Of a stretch of 64,000 nt of DNA, positions 1 to 12,000 are shown piece after piece. The stretch's first letter is position 1. Each line of letters begins with the position of its first letter. Source of the DNA: Panulirus ornatus (Eukaryota; Arthropoda; Malacostraca; Decapoda; Palinuridae); assembly GCF_036320965.1 (NCBI RefSeq), contig NC_092251.1:5797001-5861000 (forward strand), given 5' to 3'. Under the pieces are notes generated by a model. The model was not told the DNA's origin. It was given only the letters and a program-made list of their open reading frames with translations, and made no database searches. The translations under genes and the position numbers were made by a program.

Positions 1-1670
1 TTTGTTCAATTCATAGGTCAAAATTATTAATGGAACCATAAACAGAGGCAGGAAAAACTTAGCAAGCTAAAGTTGGCCTGAGCCTTCAGTTAAAAGAAAA
101 TATCATTATATTCTTTCTTTCCAGCTAATCTGTCCACTTTTTGATAATTCCAAAAATTGCCCTCCTACAGGGTAACGAACGATATAATCGCTGATAAAAA
201 AGTGCAACAATAGTAAACAGGATAAAGTAGTACTAGTAAATCACTTGCATGGCAATAGTAGCTTTCATGTTGTGATTTTGTTTTGAAGTAATTTGAATTC
301 AACATCAATCATGGGGATACTTGTGAGGATTATGATGATCAGGGAAAACATAAGGTTATCTAAGGCAAAACACTTTCCTAGAATCATGATTAGATAGTTG
401 ATAGTGAGACTGAAATGTGTAAAATTTTAAGCAATCAGTTTTTATCAGTATCTATGAAGGAGGAGAATACAAACATTCCGGTCCCAGTGCAAATTTTTCT
501 TATATGAAAACTTCAGCTAATCGTCCCCAAACCTTTATGCCTGAAAACTAGGAGATTCTTATGGCTGTCATTAGCAAGCCAGTGTTCAAGTTCCTGCAGA
601 CACAATGCCCCATAACAACTTCCAAAAGACGACCATACTATTTTTCTCAAATAACATCAAAACTGAGATAAATCTCAATTGCTAGAGGTGGTTAGGAGAC
701 GTTTTCATAGATTTCGCTGATTTGTGACAAATTCTTCACCTATGTTTACGTAAAATGACCCTACACATTCCTAATCTACATGACCGTCACCACTACTGCC
801 TTACGCGGTATCACAGAATACACTATGTGCTCCAAACAACACTTATTCTAGTGTTTATACCCAACACTAACCACTACATGGCTATAATAATATTTTACCA
901 TGAAAGATTACCCATAAACAATATATACCACCCAAAAGAACAAGTTGTTCATAGGGTAAAGGATAGCATTTTGGCCCTTTAATGCATTAACGCAAGTCAC
1001 ATACAAGCTCTATCCAATTCCCTGAGCTTAGCAGGCCATAGCCATATCCTTCTAACACAGGTGTCAAGCACACCCTATTACACAGGTGTCAAGCACACCC
1101 TATTACACAGGTGTCAAGCACACCTTATTATATACTACGAATAGAACACACGACGGTAAGTATACACAGGACAACCTGGGCCTCCCACAATAAATAAAAT
1201 GGAAGGTTTACTATAAAACTATAAAAGCAGGACTTTATATATACCCAAGAATGATCTCCTTAGATAACATTTATCGTAGAATTAAGAGAAAATGACATGA
1301 AGCCCAAACTTTACTATTAACATTCGTAAACATAAGCCAGCATCAGAAGACATCGTTCTTCCAATCACACTGACAGTGTTAACGTCAGTGTGAGCAAACC
1401 ACAGTACAAGGAACTGCTTTCACCGTGTGCCATACCTTTGGAAAATCTACTCCATTTTCACCTCCTGAGAAAGATGCATAATCTTCACACCATAAGACTA
1501 TAGGGGATGCGCAAGCGTTGCCTCACGAGCCATTGTTTACGTTCTAGCTCGCCACCGTCCCCAGATGTATATCATGTCGCCCCTGGACACAATACTTAAT
1601 ACAAAAAGAAAAAAATATTCTGCATCTCGGTAAGAAAGCAATTATTCATTCTACCACGGCCCGTTTATTC

Positions 1671-1672
<2 letters not shown>
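1..1672. other. No recognised gene; CpG-richer patch and minisatellite inside
   Basis: No open frame resembles a known protein. A short patch at about 1490-1600 is CpG-richer than its surroundings. On the minus strand it runs into an AAAG/GTATGG donor-like site at about 1435, which could be a non-coding first exon of a leftward gene. This is weak. A 25-bp minisatellite is listed separately. Confidence 0.4.
1055..1129 (+). repeat. Minisatellite, three 25-bp units
   Basis: Three consecutive near-identical 25-bp copies beginning ACACAGGTGTCAAGCACACC; only the third differs, by one base. Confidence 0.9.

Positions 1673-1763
<91 letters not shown>
1673..1763. repeat. (TA)n microsatellite
   Basis: About 45 uninterrupted TA units just upstream of a LINE 3' segment. 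Confidence 0.95.
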
Positions 1764-1765
<2 letters not shown>

Positions 1766-1782
1766 TACTGCATAACTAACAA

Positions 1783-2106
1783 GCTGCTTTTTCTGTGCAT
1801 TACAAATGACAGCTACAGACAGAGTGTGAACTAATGTCTGTTTCCCTGGCTACACTTCGCTGAAGCTTGGGGTAGCGATGCTGTTTCCTGTGGGGCGGGG
1901 TAGCGCCGAAAATGGATGAAGGCAAGCAAGTATGAATATGTACATATGTATATATGTATATGTCTGTGTGTATGTATATGCTGATATGTATATGTATGTG
2001 TGGATGTCTTTTCCTAGTGCTACCTCGCGCACATGCGGGGGAGGAGGTTGTCATTTCATGTGTGGCGAGGTGGTGACGAGAATGAATAAGGGCAGACAGT
2101 ATGAAT

Positions 2107-2158
<52 letters not shown>

Positions 2159-2330
2159 GTCTGTGTGTATATATATGTATACGTTGAGATGTATAGGTAT
2201 GTATATGTGCGTGTGTGGACGTGTATTTATATACATGTGTATGTGGGTGGGTTTGAGCCATTCTTTCGTCTGTTTTATTGCGCGACCTCGCTAACGCGGG
2301 AGACAGCGACAAAATATAATAAAGGTAGTG
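1783..2330 (+). mobile_element. RTE-like LINE, 3'UTR fragment (copy A1)
   Basis: Matches the 3'UTR of the longer copy at 32.3-34.2 kb: a TG/TA-rich middle, then GGGTGGGTTTGAGCC and the terminal module with ACCTCGCTAACGCGGGAGAC. An internal second copy of the CTACCTCGC module sits near 2020. A (TA)n tract at 2111-2156 has expanded inside the UTR. Confidence 0.8.
2111..2156. repeat. (TA)n microsatellite inside LINE 3'UTR
   Basis: 23 TA units within copy A1. Confidence 0.95.
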
Positions 2331-2552
2331 CCAAGAAACTGATGAAAAATCCATTTCCTATCTGTCCTAACACTGAGACCACAGCCCCAGTCCACAATCA
2401 GGCCCAACATCCCTGTCCCTGGTTTCCCCGACTGCTTCATTTGCCATGGTTCAGTCCAGTGACTTGCCCGTTGGTGCCTGTATACCACATCACTCCAATT
2501 CACTTTAACCCATTCATGCCTTTCACCCTCCTGCATGTTCAGATAATAATAT
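2331..2552 (-). mobile_element. RTE-like LINE fragment, end of ORF2 and start of 3'UTR (copy A2)
   Basis: On the minus strand it reads MQEGERHEWVKVNWSDVVYR, the same C-terminal end as other copies (QEGERRARNRVNWSDVVYRG). It lies tail-to-tail with copy A1. Confidence 0.75.
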
Positions 2553-3054
2553 GATTCCTATGATCATGAGTATCATTAAATAACAAAAGAGGCTCCGGCT
2601 GCTTCAAGGCTACACCATCATCCATAACAGGATTTGAAAATAATCCAGAGTACAGTTATTATAGATTGACATCTTCATTGGCTTGTGATGAATCCATGTG
2701 ACTTAAAGCTATTCATAAACAATAGTACTCTGGATGGGGGATCAAAATGTAACTGTACTTTCTGGCAAAACAAAAAAGAAAGAAACCATTCTTTCCCTTC
2801 ATTTCCAAGACACAGGACTATGTCCAAAATAATCTTATAACATGAGAATACCAAAACTTCATCTTTGCATAATACTTTAAAAAGGGGGGAGGGAAGTAAA
2901 TAAAATTAATTAATTTCTGTTTCAAACTACGTATTCAGATCTATCAAAGAAGTATACAAATACGTTTACAGAGTTTTATTACATTTTCCAAGGGTTTGTA
3001 AGGAAACTAATGTAAAAAAAATCAAGTTCTGTGACTTTTCAAGAAACAGGAACA
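2553..3054. other. No recognised gene
   Basis: AT-rich non-coding sequence. The first part (2590-2640) faintly resembles the GCTTCAAGGCT end of dispersed repeat family C. Confidence 0.4.
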
Positions 3055-3060
3055 TTTATT
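3055..3060 (-). promoter_or_regulatory. Candidate poly(A) signal for the zinc-finger gene
   Basis: AATAAA on the minus strand, the first canonical hexamer found downstream of the stop (about 600 nt). The long 3'UTR, with a possible intron at 3667-3467, is inferred. Confidence 0.35.
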
Positions 3061-3663
3061 TTTAGCCTCAAAAATACACAGCACCTGCACTTCATGGTAT
3101 AACTTAGGACAGATGTTGCTCCACAACTACAAAGAAAATAAAATGTTATTTTATGTACAAAACGTTGACAACAACCCTTAAATGAAATATAGGAAGTTTT
3201 CAGGCTGACATACTCAAGAAACAACAAAACTTAATTTTCTCATTTCAAATGACAGTATAGTGAAAATGCAATTAAGAATAACAATTAAATACACATGAGT
3301 TTATGAATATCAGACTGCTGTCAAAGGATTTATAAATACAAACACTTTAAATTAACTAATAACAGGGAGAAGTACATTATATGATATACCTACTGGCACA
3401 GCTTTTTCATACAAGTCAGTTTGACATGGTGCACCAGTTGAGGGAAGACTTCTTATCTCCTAGGGTCTGAAAAGGGCAGGGCTTAGCAATCAATTCATAA
3501 TGATCAAAATACGTACCAAGGAAAATGTAAAAATAACTTCCATATCACAGTCTGGACTCCCATTAATTCATGTTATTTAGTATGGCATGGGAAGAAAGAA
3601 ATATATAAACTGCTTTTGTAACCTAAATTTCACACCAATTAAAAATTTTCATTCTTACCTCAC

Positions 3664-5387
3664 TTACTCTCCACTTCTTATTACATGATACTTAACACCA
3701 GCAATTTCTACTACGTTAACATTTGGAGGCACTACATAAGCTGGCAAGGATAAAGCTTCTTTAGTGACAAGGCTCTCATTACTTGATGAAATGACATTTA
3801 TAACATCATCTTGTTTTGTGACTGGTTTTATGTCTTCAGGGGGGAAGTTTTCACTTTTCATATGAATCTGCACTGATGGTACCTCACCTTCATTACTCTC
3901 CATCAAGTGTTCTGGGTTCATGTTTTCCCTTTTTTTCACTTCTGCACTTATTCTGTGGTCTCTAAACAAATGATAATTGAGTTTTTTGCGTGTTGGAAAT
4001 GCTGAATCACAAAGATTACACTGATAACAACTTAAAATCTTACGACGTACCAAGGATGTATCTGATTCAATACCTGTATCTTTTAATCCATAATTAGTCA
4101 ATCTACCATGAACAGAACGTTCATGAGCATACAGATTACTTTGGGAATAAAATGTCTTGAAGCATACAGGACATGAAAAAGGCCTCTCACCTGTGTGAAT
4201 ACGAGTATGCTCAACCAAACGAGCATTGCTTCTAAAATCTTTCTTACACTCAGCACACGAATAGACTTTATGGGGATTCTTGTGCATTCTATTTTGATGA
4301 GATTTCAGGTAAGAGATGGATCGGGCACAAAAACTACACTCCTTACATTTGTACTGTGGGGCACCCTCATTATGGGTATTTACAAGGTGATTTTTCAGAT
4401 GAGATAGAAACACAAACTTTTTTGGGCACTGTGAACACTGATTGGTCTTTTCTCCATGTTTGGTGCTCTTATGTAATAATAATGCATTCCGTGACTGAAA
4501 ACCCTTCTTGCATAGCTCACATTCAGAAAAATGGTTTCTCTTATGAAGCCACAAAAGACCACTACAGTTCAATGTTACTCCACAAACCTCACAAGGACCA
4601 CAATCCTGTTTTTGATGTCTGATTAAATTTCTCTCACCACGATACAATCTTTTGCAGTACTGACAACTGAAAGGATATCTGTTTCCATTTCCATCATCAC
4701 TATGTACACGAGAAATATGATCTCTTAAATTTTGGTTTTGAGAATACTGCTTACCACAAATATCACAAACAAAACACTTTTCCTTTGTGTGTTTCACCAT
4801 ATGCCTCCTTAATTTATGCTTATATGTAGTTGTGAAACCACAGATATCACAAACACATGCTGCATGATTACCTTCAGCATGTTCTAAAAGTAATAATGAT
4901 GAATTGAATGTTAACATACAACGTGAACATGTGCGATTTTCCTCACTCTCCTCAGCATGTTTGTCTGTACCTATATCTTCATTATCATCATCATCATCAT
5001 CATCATCATCAACCTCATCATCTGTAATCCAATCACTACACCACCCTTCTGTGTTTACTCCCTCCCGGACAGAGTCTGTTTCTCTGATTCCCTGTTTATC
5101 TCCATTACTAGACTTCTCTATCTCTTTCTGATGTCTGTCTGAAGTGCTTGATTTCCACACAAGCGAATTTTTATCTCTAGCTGCTTGAGAATTCTGTTGT
5201 TTAATACCATAGTTTTTATGTTCATTTATTCCAAAACTGTACTTGTCTCTAACTTTAAACTTCTGTTTTTTCTTCTTTTTGGGCCTTTCTGATTCTTCCC
5301 AAAAATCAAGATCATCCTCCCAGTTAAAATCATTATGATTACGTGGCTTCTTCTTTCTTGATCTCCTTCCAGTGAAATTTTGTGCGT
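3664..5387 (-). CDS. Zinc-finger gene, coding exon 2 (all fingers)
   Basis: Starts after TTTTTTTAG and stays open for 1724 nt to TAA at 3666-3664. It encodes the linker, the Asp run and all eleven fingers (array at about 4929-3955). Two donor-like sites overlap or follow the stop: GTAAGT beginning at 3667 and GTAAGA just after. If the first is used with the acceptor ending at 3467, the protein would end with one extra Pro before TAG, so the C-terminus barely changes. Confidence 0.88.
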
Positions 5388-7562
5388 CTAAAAAAAAGGA
5401 AACTAATCAGGATAATAATATGGAAAGCATACACACTATGATAATGGGAAAAAGAATAATGCATCAATGGTACATAATTCTGCCAGGCAGTGCATTAAGA
5501 ACTAATGAAAATAAAGTTTCAGGAAATGGTGATCAAGTATAATAAAATGGAAAAAAAAATATACATATATGGCCCATTTGATATCCAAGCACTTAAAAAA
5601 TATCTTCAACTACTCCTCGCTACACAACAAAATCTTTATCATCTAAGAAAAATGCCACCTTAATACCAATCCTAAAACACTCTAAACCATCCAACTTCCC
5701 CTCCTCCTACTGACTTGTATAACTTTTATCCTCAGTTCCCAGACTCTGTGAAAAATAGTCAACAACAGAAGCAAACAAAACTTCTCACTCTAATGCACAC
5801 TTCAAGGCTTCAGACCCAAACTCTCTACCACCAAACTACAAACTAAGCTCACACAACATATCCTAGATGGATTCAAACAAGCAAAACCCCCACTGCAAAG
5901 TACTAGTGATAATAGAAATCCACAAAGAATTTGACACCATACACTGACACATACTTAAAACATCCTTGACACTACCGTCCACAACAGTGACAAAAAGTGG
6001 ACAGCCAATTTCATGGCCAGCCACCTCGTTAAAGTCACTCACAATGGCTTCACCTCTAAAATGTTTAAATTCCAAAATAAAATTCCCAAGGAGCAGTTCT
6101 TTCTCTGGCTATCTACAATCTCCTCCTACATGACTTCCCATTACCTCATGTAAACCTCAAAAAAAAAAAGACCCATGCATAGGCGAATGACCTTAAAATG
6201 ACATCACAACACTGTGATACTGCAGTAGCAACATCAAACATGTAACACAATACACCAATGGAACAATGGCTCACTCATAACTGGATGTTTATAGCTCCAT
6301 ACAAATTTTCAATCACTCTTTCAACCCCAGACAGACATGAATCCAGTTCAACCCTCCAGTCACCTTCACCTTGAATGGACAGTCTCTCCCACAGAGCAAA
6401 ATACCAACCATTCTAGACATCACACACACACACAAACACAATATAACAATGACGTAACCCATAAGCCCAGAAATAATAACCCAACAAGCACTAAATGTCT
6501 GCCCTATTGACTCGTCTTAAATTCCAATGCACCAGACCTATATACCCATCAGAAGACACACTCCCCAAATAAATACAAGTCACACTCTCCCATCTACTAT
6601 CAGGACATCCCCCATCACTACAACACAACAAACAACATTTGAACATATGCTAAGACCATTCATGCACATGATGCAACTATCATAATGAAGACACAGAGTA
6701 TCCTCTGCACATAAGACACACTCCAAACATCACAACACTTAATGACCTAAGGTCCTGACTGGTGGATATTGCCAGCTTCCTGAATGCTGCATGAGCCTCA
6801 TAAAGTCAGAAGAGAATACAGGGTTAAGAAATACATATGACAGATAAAGAGTAAATGTGAGTGCTTAAGGCTATTTCTTTGTCTGTTCATAACACTAACA
6901 GAAAATGGCAAACATGCAAGAAAAAATATTAAACATTTGATGAAACATATTGTAAAACGTCTAGCACAATGGAATTATACAAGACGAGTTATGTTTACAA
7001 ATTACAATATCCAATATTACTGACCTTGTGCAGGATGTGTTTCATCTATCTCCTTTACCAAACTGTCTTGACCAAACAAGTGAACACCATAACCATTCCC
7101 AGTACTCTCAACAGATGAAGCTCCCTTTATTACTTTTTGAATAGTTTGCTTACGATCAGTTTCCTCTGTAATGTCAAATGTGGGTTTACTTGAAACGATT
7201 ACAGAATCATTCTCTTTCTTTAATTCTTTCACTCCCTTTGTCTTTTGTGAACTAACCTCTCTTCTGTTAGGTAAAGACATACAAACACCAATTTTTACAG
7301 GAATGTCACATTGTGTCATGGCATCACAAGTTGGGGAAAATAAGCCACAGAATATAACTGGGAGGCCAGCCCCATCATTTGCTTTGAAATTAGCCTGACA
7401 AGAGAAATTTCTGTAAACAGTTGTTCCAGCTTCAGACGTCTTGACCATAACTGCTTCATCTTCCATTTCCATTTCTCCTACAACAACAATCACATCACTA
7501 TTCATTACTGGTATGCCATCATCTATTACATTCATGGGCAAGTTTATTCCTGTATCCCCCAT
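3664..7562 (-). CDS. C2H2 zinc-finger protein, 11 fingers (two coding exons)
   Basis: CDS join on the minus strand: 7562..7025 and 5387..3664, 2262 nt, 753 aa. The ATG at 7562 has an in-frame TAG 12 nt upstream. Exon 1 ends in phase 1 at a GTCAGT donor; exon 2 follows a T-rich acceptor and restores the frame. Residues 1-179 are acidic and low complexity with no recognised domain (no ZAD-type cysteine pattern). A basic/acidic linker follows, then a nine-Asp run near residues 306-314, then eleven C2H2 modules from about residue 333 to 657. Finger 4 ends in Cys instead of His. Only the ninth-to-tenth finger link (TGERPF) is the classic Kruppel linker. A probable nuclear DNA-binding regulator by family; no orthologue is recognised. 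A Jockey-like fragment lies in the intron. Confidence 0.9.
4984..5010 (-). repeat. In-frame GAT trinucleotide repeat (nine Asp)
   Basis: A coding (ATC)n tract on the plus strand reads as nine consecutive Asp codons in the zinc-finger gene, inside a longer acidic stretch. It is a likely length-polymorphic site. Confidence 0.85.
5590..6830 (+). mobile_element. Jockey-like non-LTR retrotransposon remnant in zinc-finger intron
   Basis: Heavily broken frames on the plus strand contain pieces resembling the Jockey reverse transcriptase (FDTIH...) and its C-terminal end (ILDI THTH..., then VDIASFLNA near 6770). The terminal piece also matches the reverse-complement copy at 36.5 kb. Antisense to the host gene. 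Confidence 0.6.
7025..7562 (-). CDS. Zinc-finger gene, coding exon 1
   Basis: Contains the start codon and residues 1-179. It ends in phase 1 (CAAG then GTCAGT). No zinc finger or other known domain is visible; the segment is rich in Glu, Asp, Val and Lys. An upstream non-coding exon is possible but not seen. Confidence 0.8.
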
Positions 7563-7859
7563 TGTAGTAGACTATATGTTTATATAACTTGCTTACAAAG
7601 AACTGGTGATACTCGTTTCTTCTGATAACCAATTACCAAAAGAGAATCTTTTTTCCAAAAAATGGGGAATATACATCCTGGAGGAATAAAAGCAAAAGTT
7701 ACTGGATTAATCTTCTGTATGATAAAGCATACTAGTAGATCAGTATATTAATCATACAAAATGGGTGATCTAGCCCATCACTTACATTCCAAGAGGTCTT
7801 AACTATTAAAAAACTAGCACTCAAATAGAGCCATTAAATCATACCATATCCAATACAGT

Positions 7860-9030
7860 GCAATGTGGAGGGGGGATTCAAAGACTGCGAATATTTGATG
7901 TCAAAGCGACAGGACGATAGTCAGAGGTTTAAAGCAGTCACCCTTCTTAGGGATGGGATGACCCAACACATGCCTCCATGAAAAAGAAAAAGTTCTAGTT
8001 CTTAAATAGAAACAGAACAGATGAACAAGCACAGGTGCAAGATCAGAGGCACACTCTGTCAGTATATTGGGTTGGATGCCATCAAGACTATACGCCTTGC
8101 TTGTTCAGACAGAGAAGCACTTTTTGGACAGTTATAAAGAGATTATGGGAAGGGTATAGGATTATAAAGAAGAGCATCATGGAGTGAAAGGATGTTACAG
8201 AATGGAAAAGTGAAGGAAAGGAGAGCAGCAGTTGTTAACAATGAATACTCTTAGCTAAAGACCAGTGGATGATGCAGAAAGGTTATTGCACTTCCTTTGA
8301 ATAAAGGAATGCTTTGCCTTATGGATAAGTACATGCAATGATTACAGCCAGTCACAAACAGTGAATGGGAGTCAGAGGAAGGATAAATGCTGAATGGGAG
8401 TCAGAGGAAGGAGAGTTTTTCGAAGCCCAATATGCCCAATCCCTGCTCAACAATAACCTCTGCTATGTGTTTGGTGAAGACAGAAGCATCACTACATGAG
8501 ACATTAATTTACCCAAGGAAAGTCAGAAAAGAGTTTTTCATAAGATATTCCAGTCATCTTTATTGAGGTGCTAATAATTACATTTAGAATGGACTGCTAG
8601 AGGAGGAGGAGGTGCCATTAAAATAGATACACTTATGAGAAAGTGGTCAGAAAAACCAAGTGGGGGGTGAGATTGTGCAGTTACAGCCTGAAAGATTAGA
8701 GGTGAAAAACAGGTCAAGAATATTAGGAGAGTGGGCCCAGTGGTCAGGAATATGGGTCAGGTGGGATATAACTGGCTATATATCTTTTAAGAATAGAGAA
8801 TGAGAGCTTCAATCCCCCACTGCTCATAAAACTAGCAAGTAAGGGTAGAAATCCAGTTAAATGAGACCACTTAAAGAATAATTCAACCCCTAAACAGCTC
8901 ATCTGATGATCCTAAGGAGGATTGATCTCATTATCACATGACTTAACCTTTCCCATGTTTAAAAATCCAGCTGACTCCTTATACCATTTGCAGACTACAG
9001 AGGTTTCTTCCATTACTTAGATGGTATGTG
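7860..9030 (-). mobile_element. Degenerate Jockey-like LINE (endonuclease end and linker)
   Basis: Minus-strand frames with many stops read SDHFLISVSI (endonuclease C-terminal SDH motif), WSLAK, and GMCWVIPSLRRVTALN, resembling Jockey elements between the endonuclease and RT domains. There is a small duplicated segment at about 8360-8412. Confidence 0.5.
8360..8412. repeat. Short tandem duplication
   Basis: The motif GAATGGGAGTCAGAGGAAGG occurs twice about 28 nt apart. Confidence 0.7.
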
Positions 9031-12000
9031 AAAATATTCTGCTCTCTCCAGTAACCCTACAGGCAACAATTGAAGGTACACAGTCATCAACCTACCAACA
9101 TGTATACAAAGAAGACCTGTAGAAAATATTCAGATTAATGGTGATAAGGAACACATAATGTTTCAATTGGTGAGGAAACTGAAAAAGAATACCAAGAAAA
9201 ATGTACAGAAATATGAAGGTATTCCAGCACAATAGGTATCCCCTTCATCCACACTTGACATTTGTTTGCTTAAAGAAACTGCAAAATAAGTCTAACTTTC
9301 CCTTTATGAAATCAGAGAGCGATGGAAGACTGGTATGATAAAGAGCTAAATATTTCCAAAAACACCTCTACTATCCCCTTCCCCCACCATGTGCCAGCTA
9401 CACCACTAAAGATACACTTATTCTTAATAAGTACTGTAATATTTGATGCTCTTCACCATCAAAGCTGTGACTGTATACCCTGGAAGAATAACCTGCCAAA
9501 CCAAGTTCAAGACAGAAACAAGACCTTTAATATCCTCCCATTTGCAACAGCTCTCCTGGTTCATTACTTTATCTATGATGTGTCATATTTCTAAATGTGT
9601 TCATATTATTCATTACCAATGCTGCACTTGAACATGAGATCATAATAAAGTATGGTATGAAGTTGGAAAGTAAGAAACAAGTCTTATTCCTCTATTATCA
9701 GAAATGTCGACCATAATCCCTTTGCCCTTCACTCTATAAAGCACCAAGTCAACAAAAAGTAGTTGTATGACTTTCTGAGTCCTTTTTAAATTTTGTATGA
9801 CAATCCTTTTTTATAGGAAAAAAAATCTTATGCACACATGCAGATGGACTCTATAGCCAGTCTGGTGCATTACTGTAATACTAAGATTAACAAAAATAAA
9901 AAGGGCAAAACATGAATTAATTTTTTTTCCTCGATATTAAGATGATGTGGTGACTTAGGATCAGGGAAATTCTTGGGTTGAAATGGAAAAGCAAGGGAAA
10001 CGAGTCAGAAATCAAAAGAACCTATAAAAACCTGCCCAAACATCTGTATTACTCTTGATATCACAAGCAAATATAGGTCATATGTCTACTCCATCCTTAC
10101 TTTAATACGGTGCCTTTTAATTTGCAAATCAGAACCCATCAAGTTCCTGACTCTTACAAATGAAGTGGACATCATTTTCCCAAGAAGTCATATAACTGTT
10201 TAATCTATATCACCATTGTATGACTCTACGGCTTTAAACAATCCCTATTTTTAACATCTCAAAATGATTAGTGGAGAGGCTTCACTTTACCACTTATACA
10301 TGGGGAGTGAAGTCACGACCAATGTTTATTTACTTGCAAGATGTTGACCAAATGGAGGCACTTTGTAAGGCATCACAATTCCAATCTTCCTTGTCATTCA
10401 CTCGTTTTTTTAAACATTTTCTCCATATTTTCTAATTGTATTTATCATATTTTTTATAGGGATGTATACATGTAAAACTCTTTTTCCTTGCAAGCTAAAA
10501 ACATTAAAGTATTGAAGGTTTAACCTAGCGTATACCTTTCGAGAATTCTCTCTTTGGTCAGGGAACTTAAATACATATTTTTTTCACATTTTCTGAACAA
10601 TAGTTTGACACATCCACACTTTACTTCCATCAGCTGTACTGCACTACAAACAATACAACAGTTCCATTTAATATCAGTTTAATAAGGTGATTGGATTGGA
10701 TTTTGCAATCTACACACTTTTCATGTTGAAGATTCACAAGACTTGTAAACTACTTAACGTTAAGTATTTAGTTGAATATTTGGTATAAGAAATGCATAAT
10801 GTCCTTTGCTTCTGCAGAATATTGACATTCTGGAGTACATTTATGGACTACCATATCCCTACACGATGACTCTTACGTCCAAATTAGATTTGTTGTTTGA
10901 AATTTAGGCTTACCGAGTGCCAGGGCTGTTAAGGCCATGGACATCTCGTCATACATAATCCAGAAAACATGGAACAAGTTTTTAGCTCAAAGTTATTCCA
11001 AGGACTTATGTGCTTTCACTGTTGATCGCGATGGTCAGCATCCATAGTTGCCGAAGAGACATGCATTAACCCTGACTCGAGCCTCTGATTGTACTTTTTA
11101 TCATATTACCTTCCATAAGTTGGAGACTGATCATCTTCGTTATATTCATGCAAAATTTGGCTTTATCACATTTCCAATTAACTGAAGGAAGATTAATCTA
11201 TAGCTGCCAAATTGATCGTGCGTCCGGCAACGTAATAATGTTTATTTTGGTATCATAGGGTCGGTTGAAGTTGTCGTACAATTGTTCACTAGTGTAAGAT
11301 ATTATTGTAAGTGTGCAGTTACATGTAGTGTGGGGCTTTAACAGCAATCACTAGATTATTCAGTTCATAGTAACGCCTGTCGTAACCGAAGAGACGGGAA
11401 TTATAGCTTTTTCTTTTTTATGATTGAAAGTGTAGTGCTGAGAATACAATTAACCCCGCATTTTCCCCGAACTTCGCTCTGAAGTATCTTATCGCAGTAA
11501 TTCGTGTACTTTTATTTGTATTGTCAAATTTCAGTTTCTTGATAATCCCAAGAACTTTTCTTCAATAGAAAAATCGATGAATTTACATACAGGGTAGTCC
11601 AATCATGTGGGTACGTGCTTTAATTGTCACATCCCCTACTCTTTGGTGACAAATAACTCACAAAGAACTTATTAAGCACAAATGTTTATTTTCATTTCCC
11701 TAACAATAGGTCTTATAGTAATCCATATTACAATGTTCCTCTGTTTAGTGGCGACAATAACTAATGTTTTGCATGTTTTCTTTGGCTTTTATCTTGCATG
11801 AGGAAATAAGAGTTGATGTTACCCTCTGCTCATGTGCTGCTGCCTATGAATGTGGTTGAGATATTGTCACAGGAGTCTCTACGTGGTTTCAAACACCAGG
11901 TTATGAGTTAGTTTTCAGGTTAGGATAGGTTTTTCCTGATTACATGGACATTTTTCTTGTGCTCCAAAGTTCTCCCTAGTTTTGTTAATAATATGATATT

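Noticed and set aside
1435..1600. First coding exon of a leftward gene
   Set aside because: The donor is good, but every ATG in the CpG-rich patch is followed by a stop within about a dozen codons, so only a non-coding exon would fit.
2108..2554. Long frame with alternating Tyr-Ile residues
   Set aside because: It is the translation of (TA)n plus LINE 3'UTR; similar frames at 39456-39701, 42344-42733, 42852-43103 and 43643-43968 have the same origin.
4904..5142. Plus-strand Ser-rich and Ile-rich frames
   Set aside because: Shadows of the zinc-finger coding repeat on the other strand.
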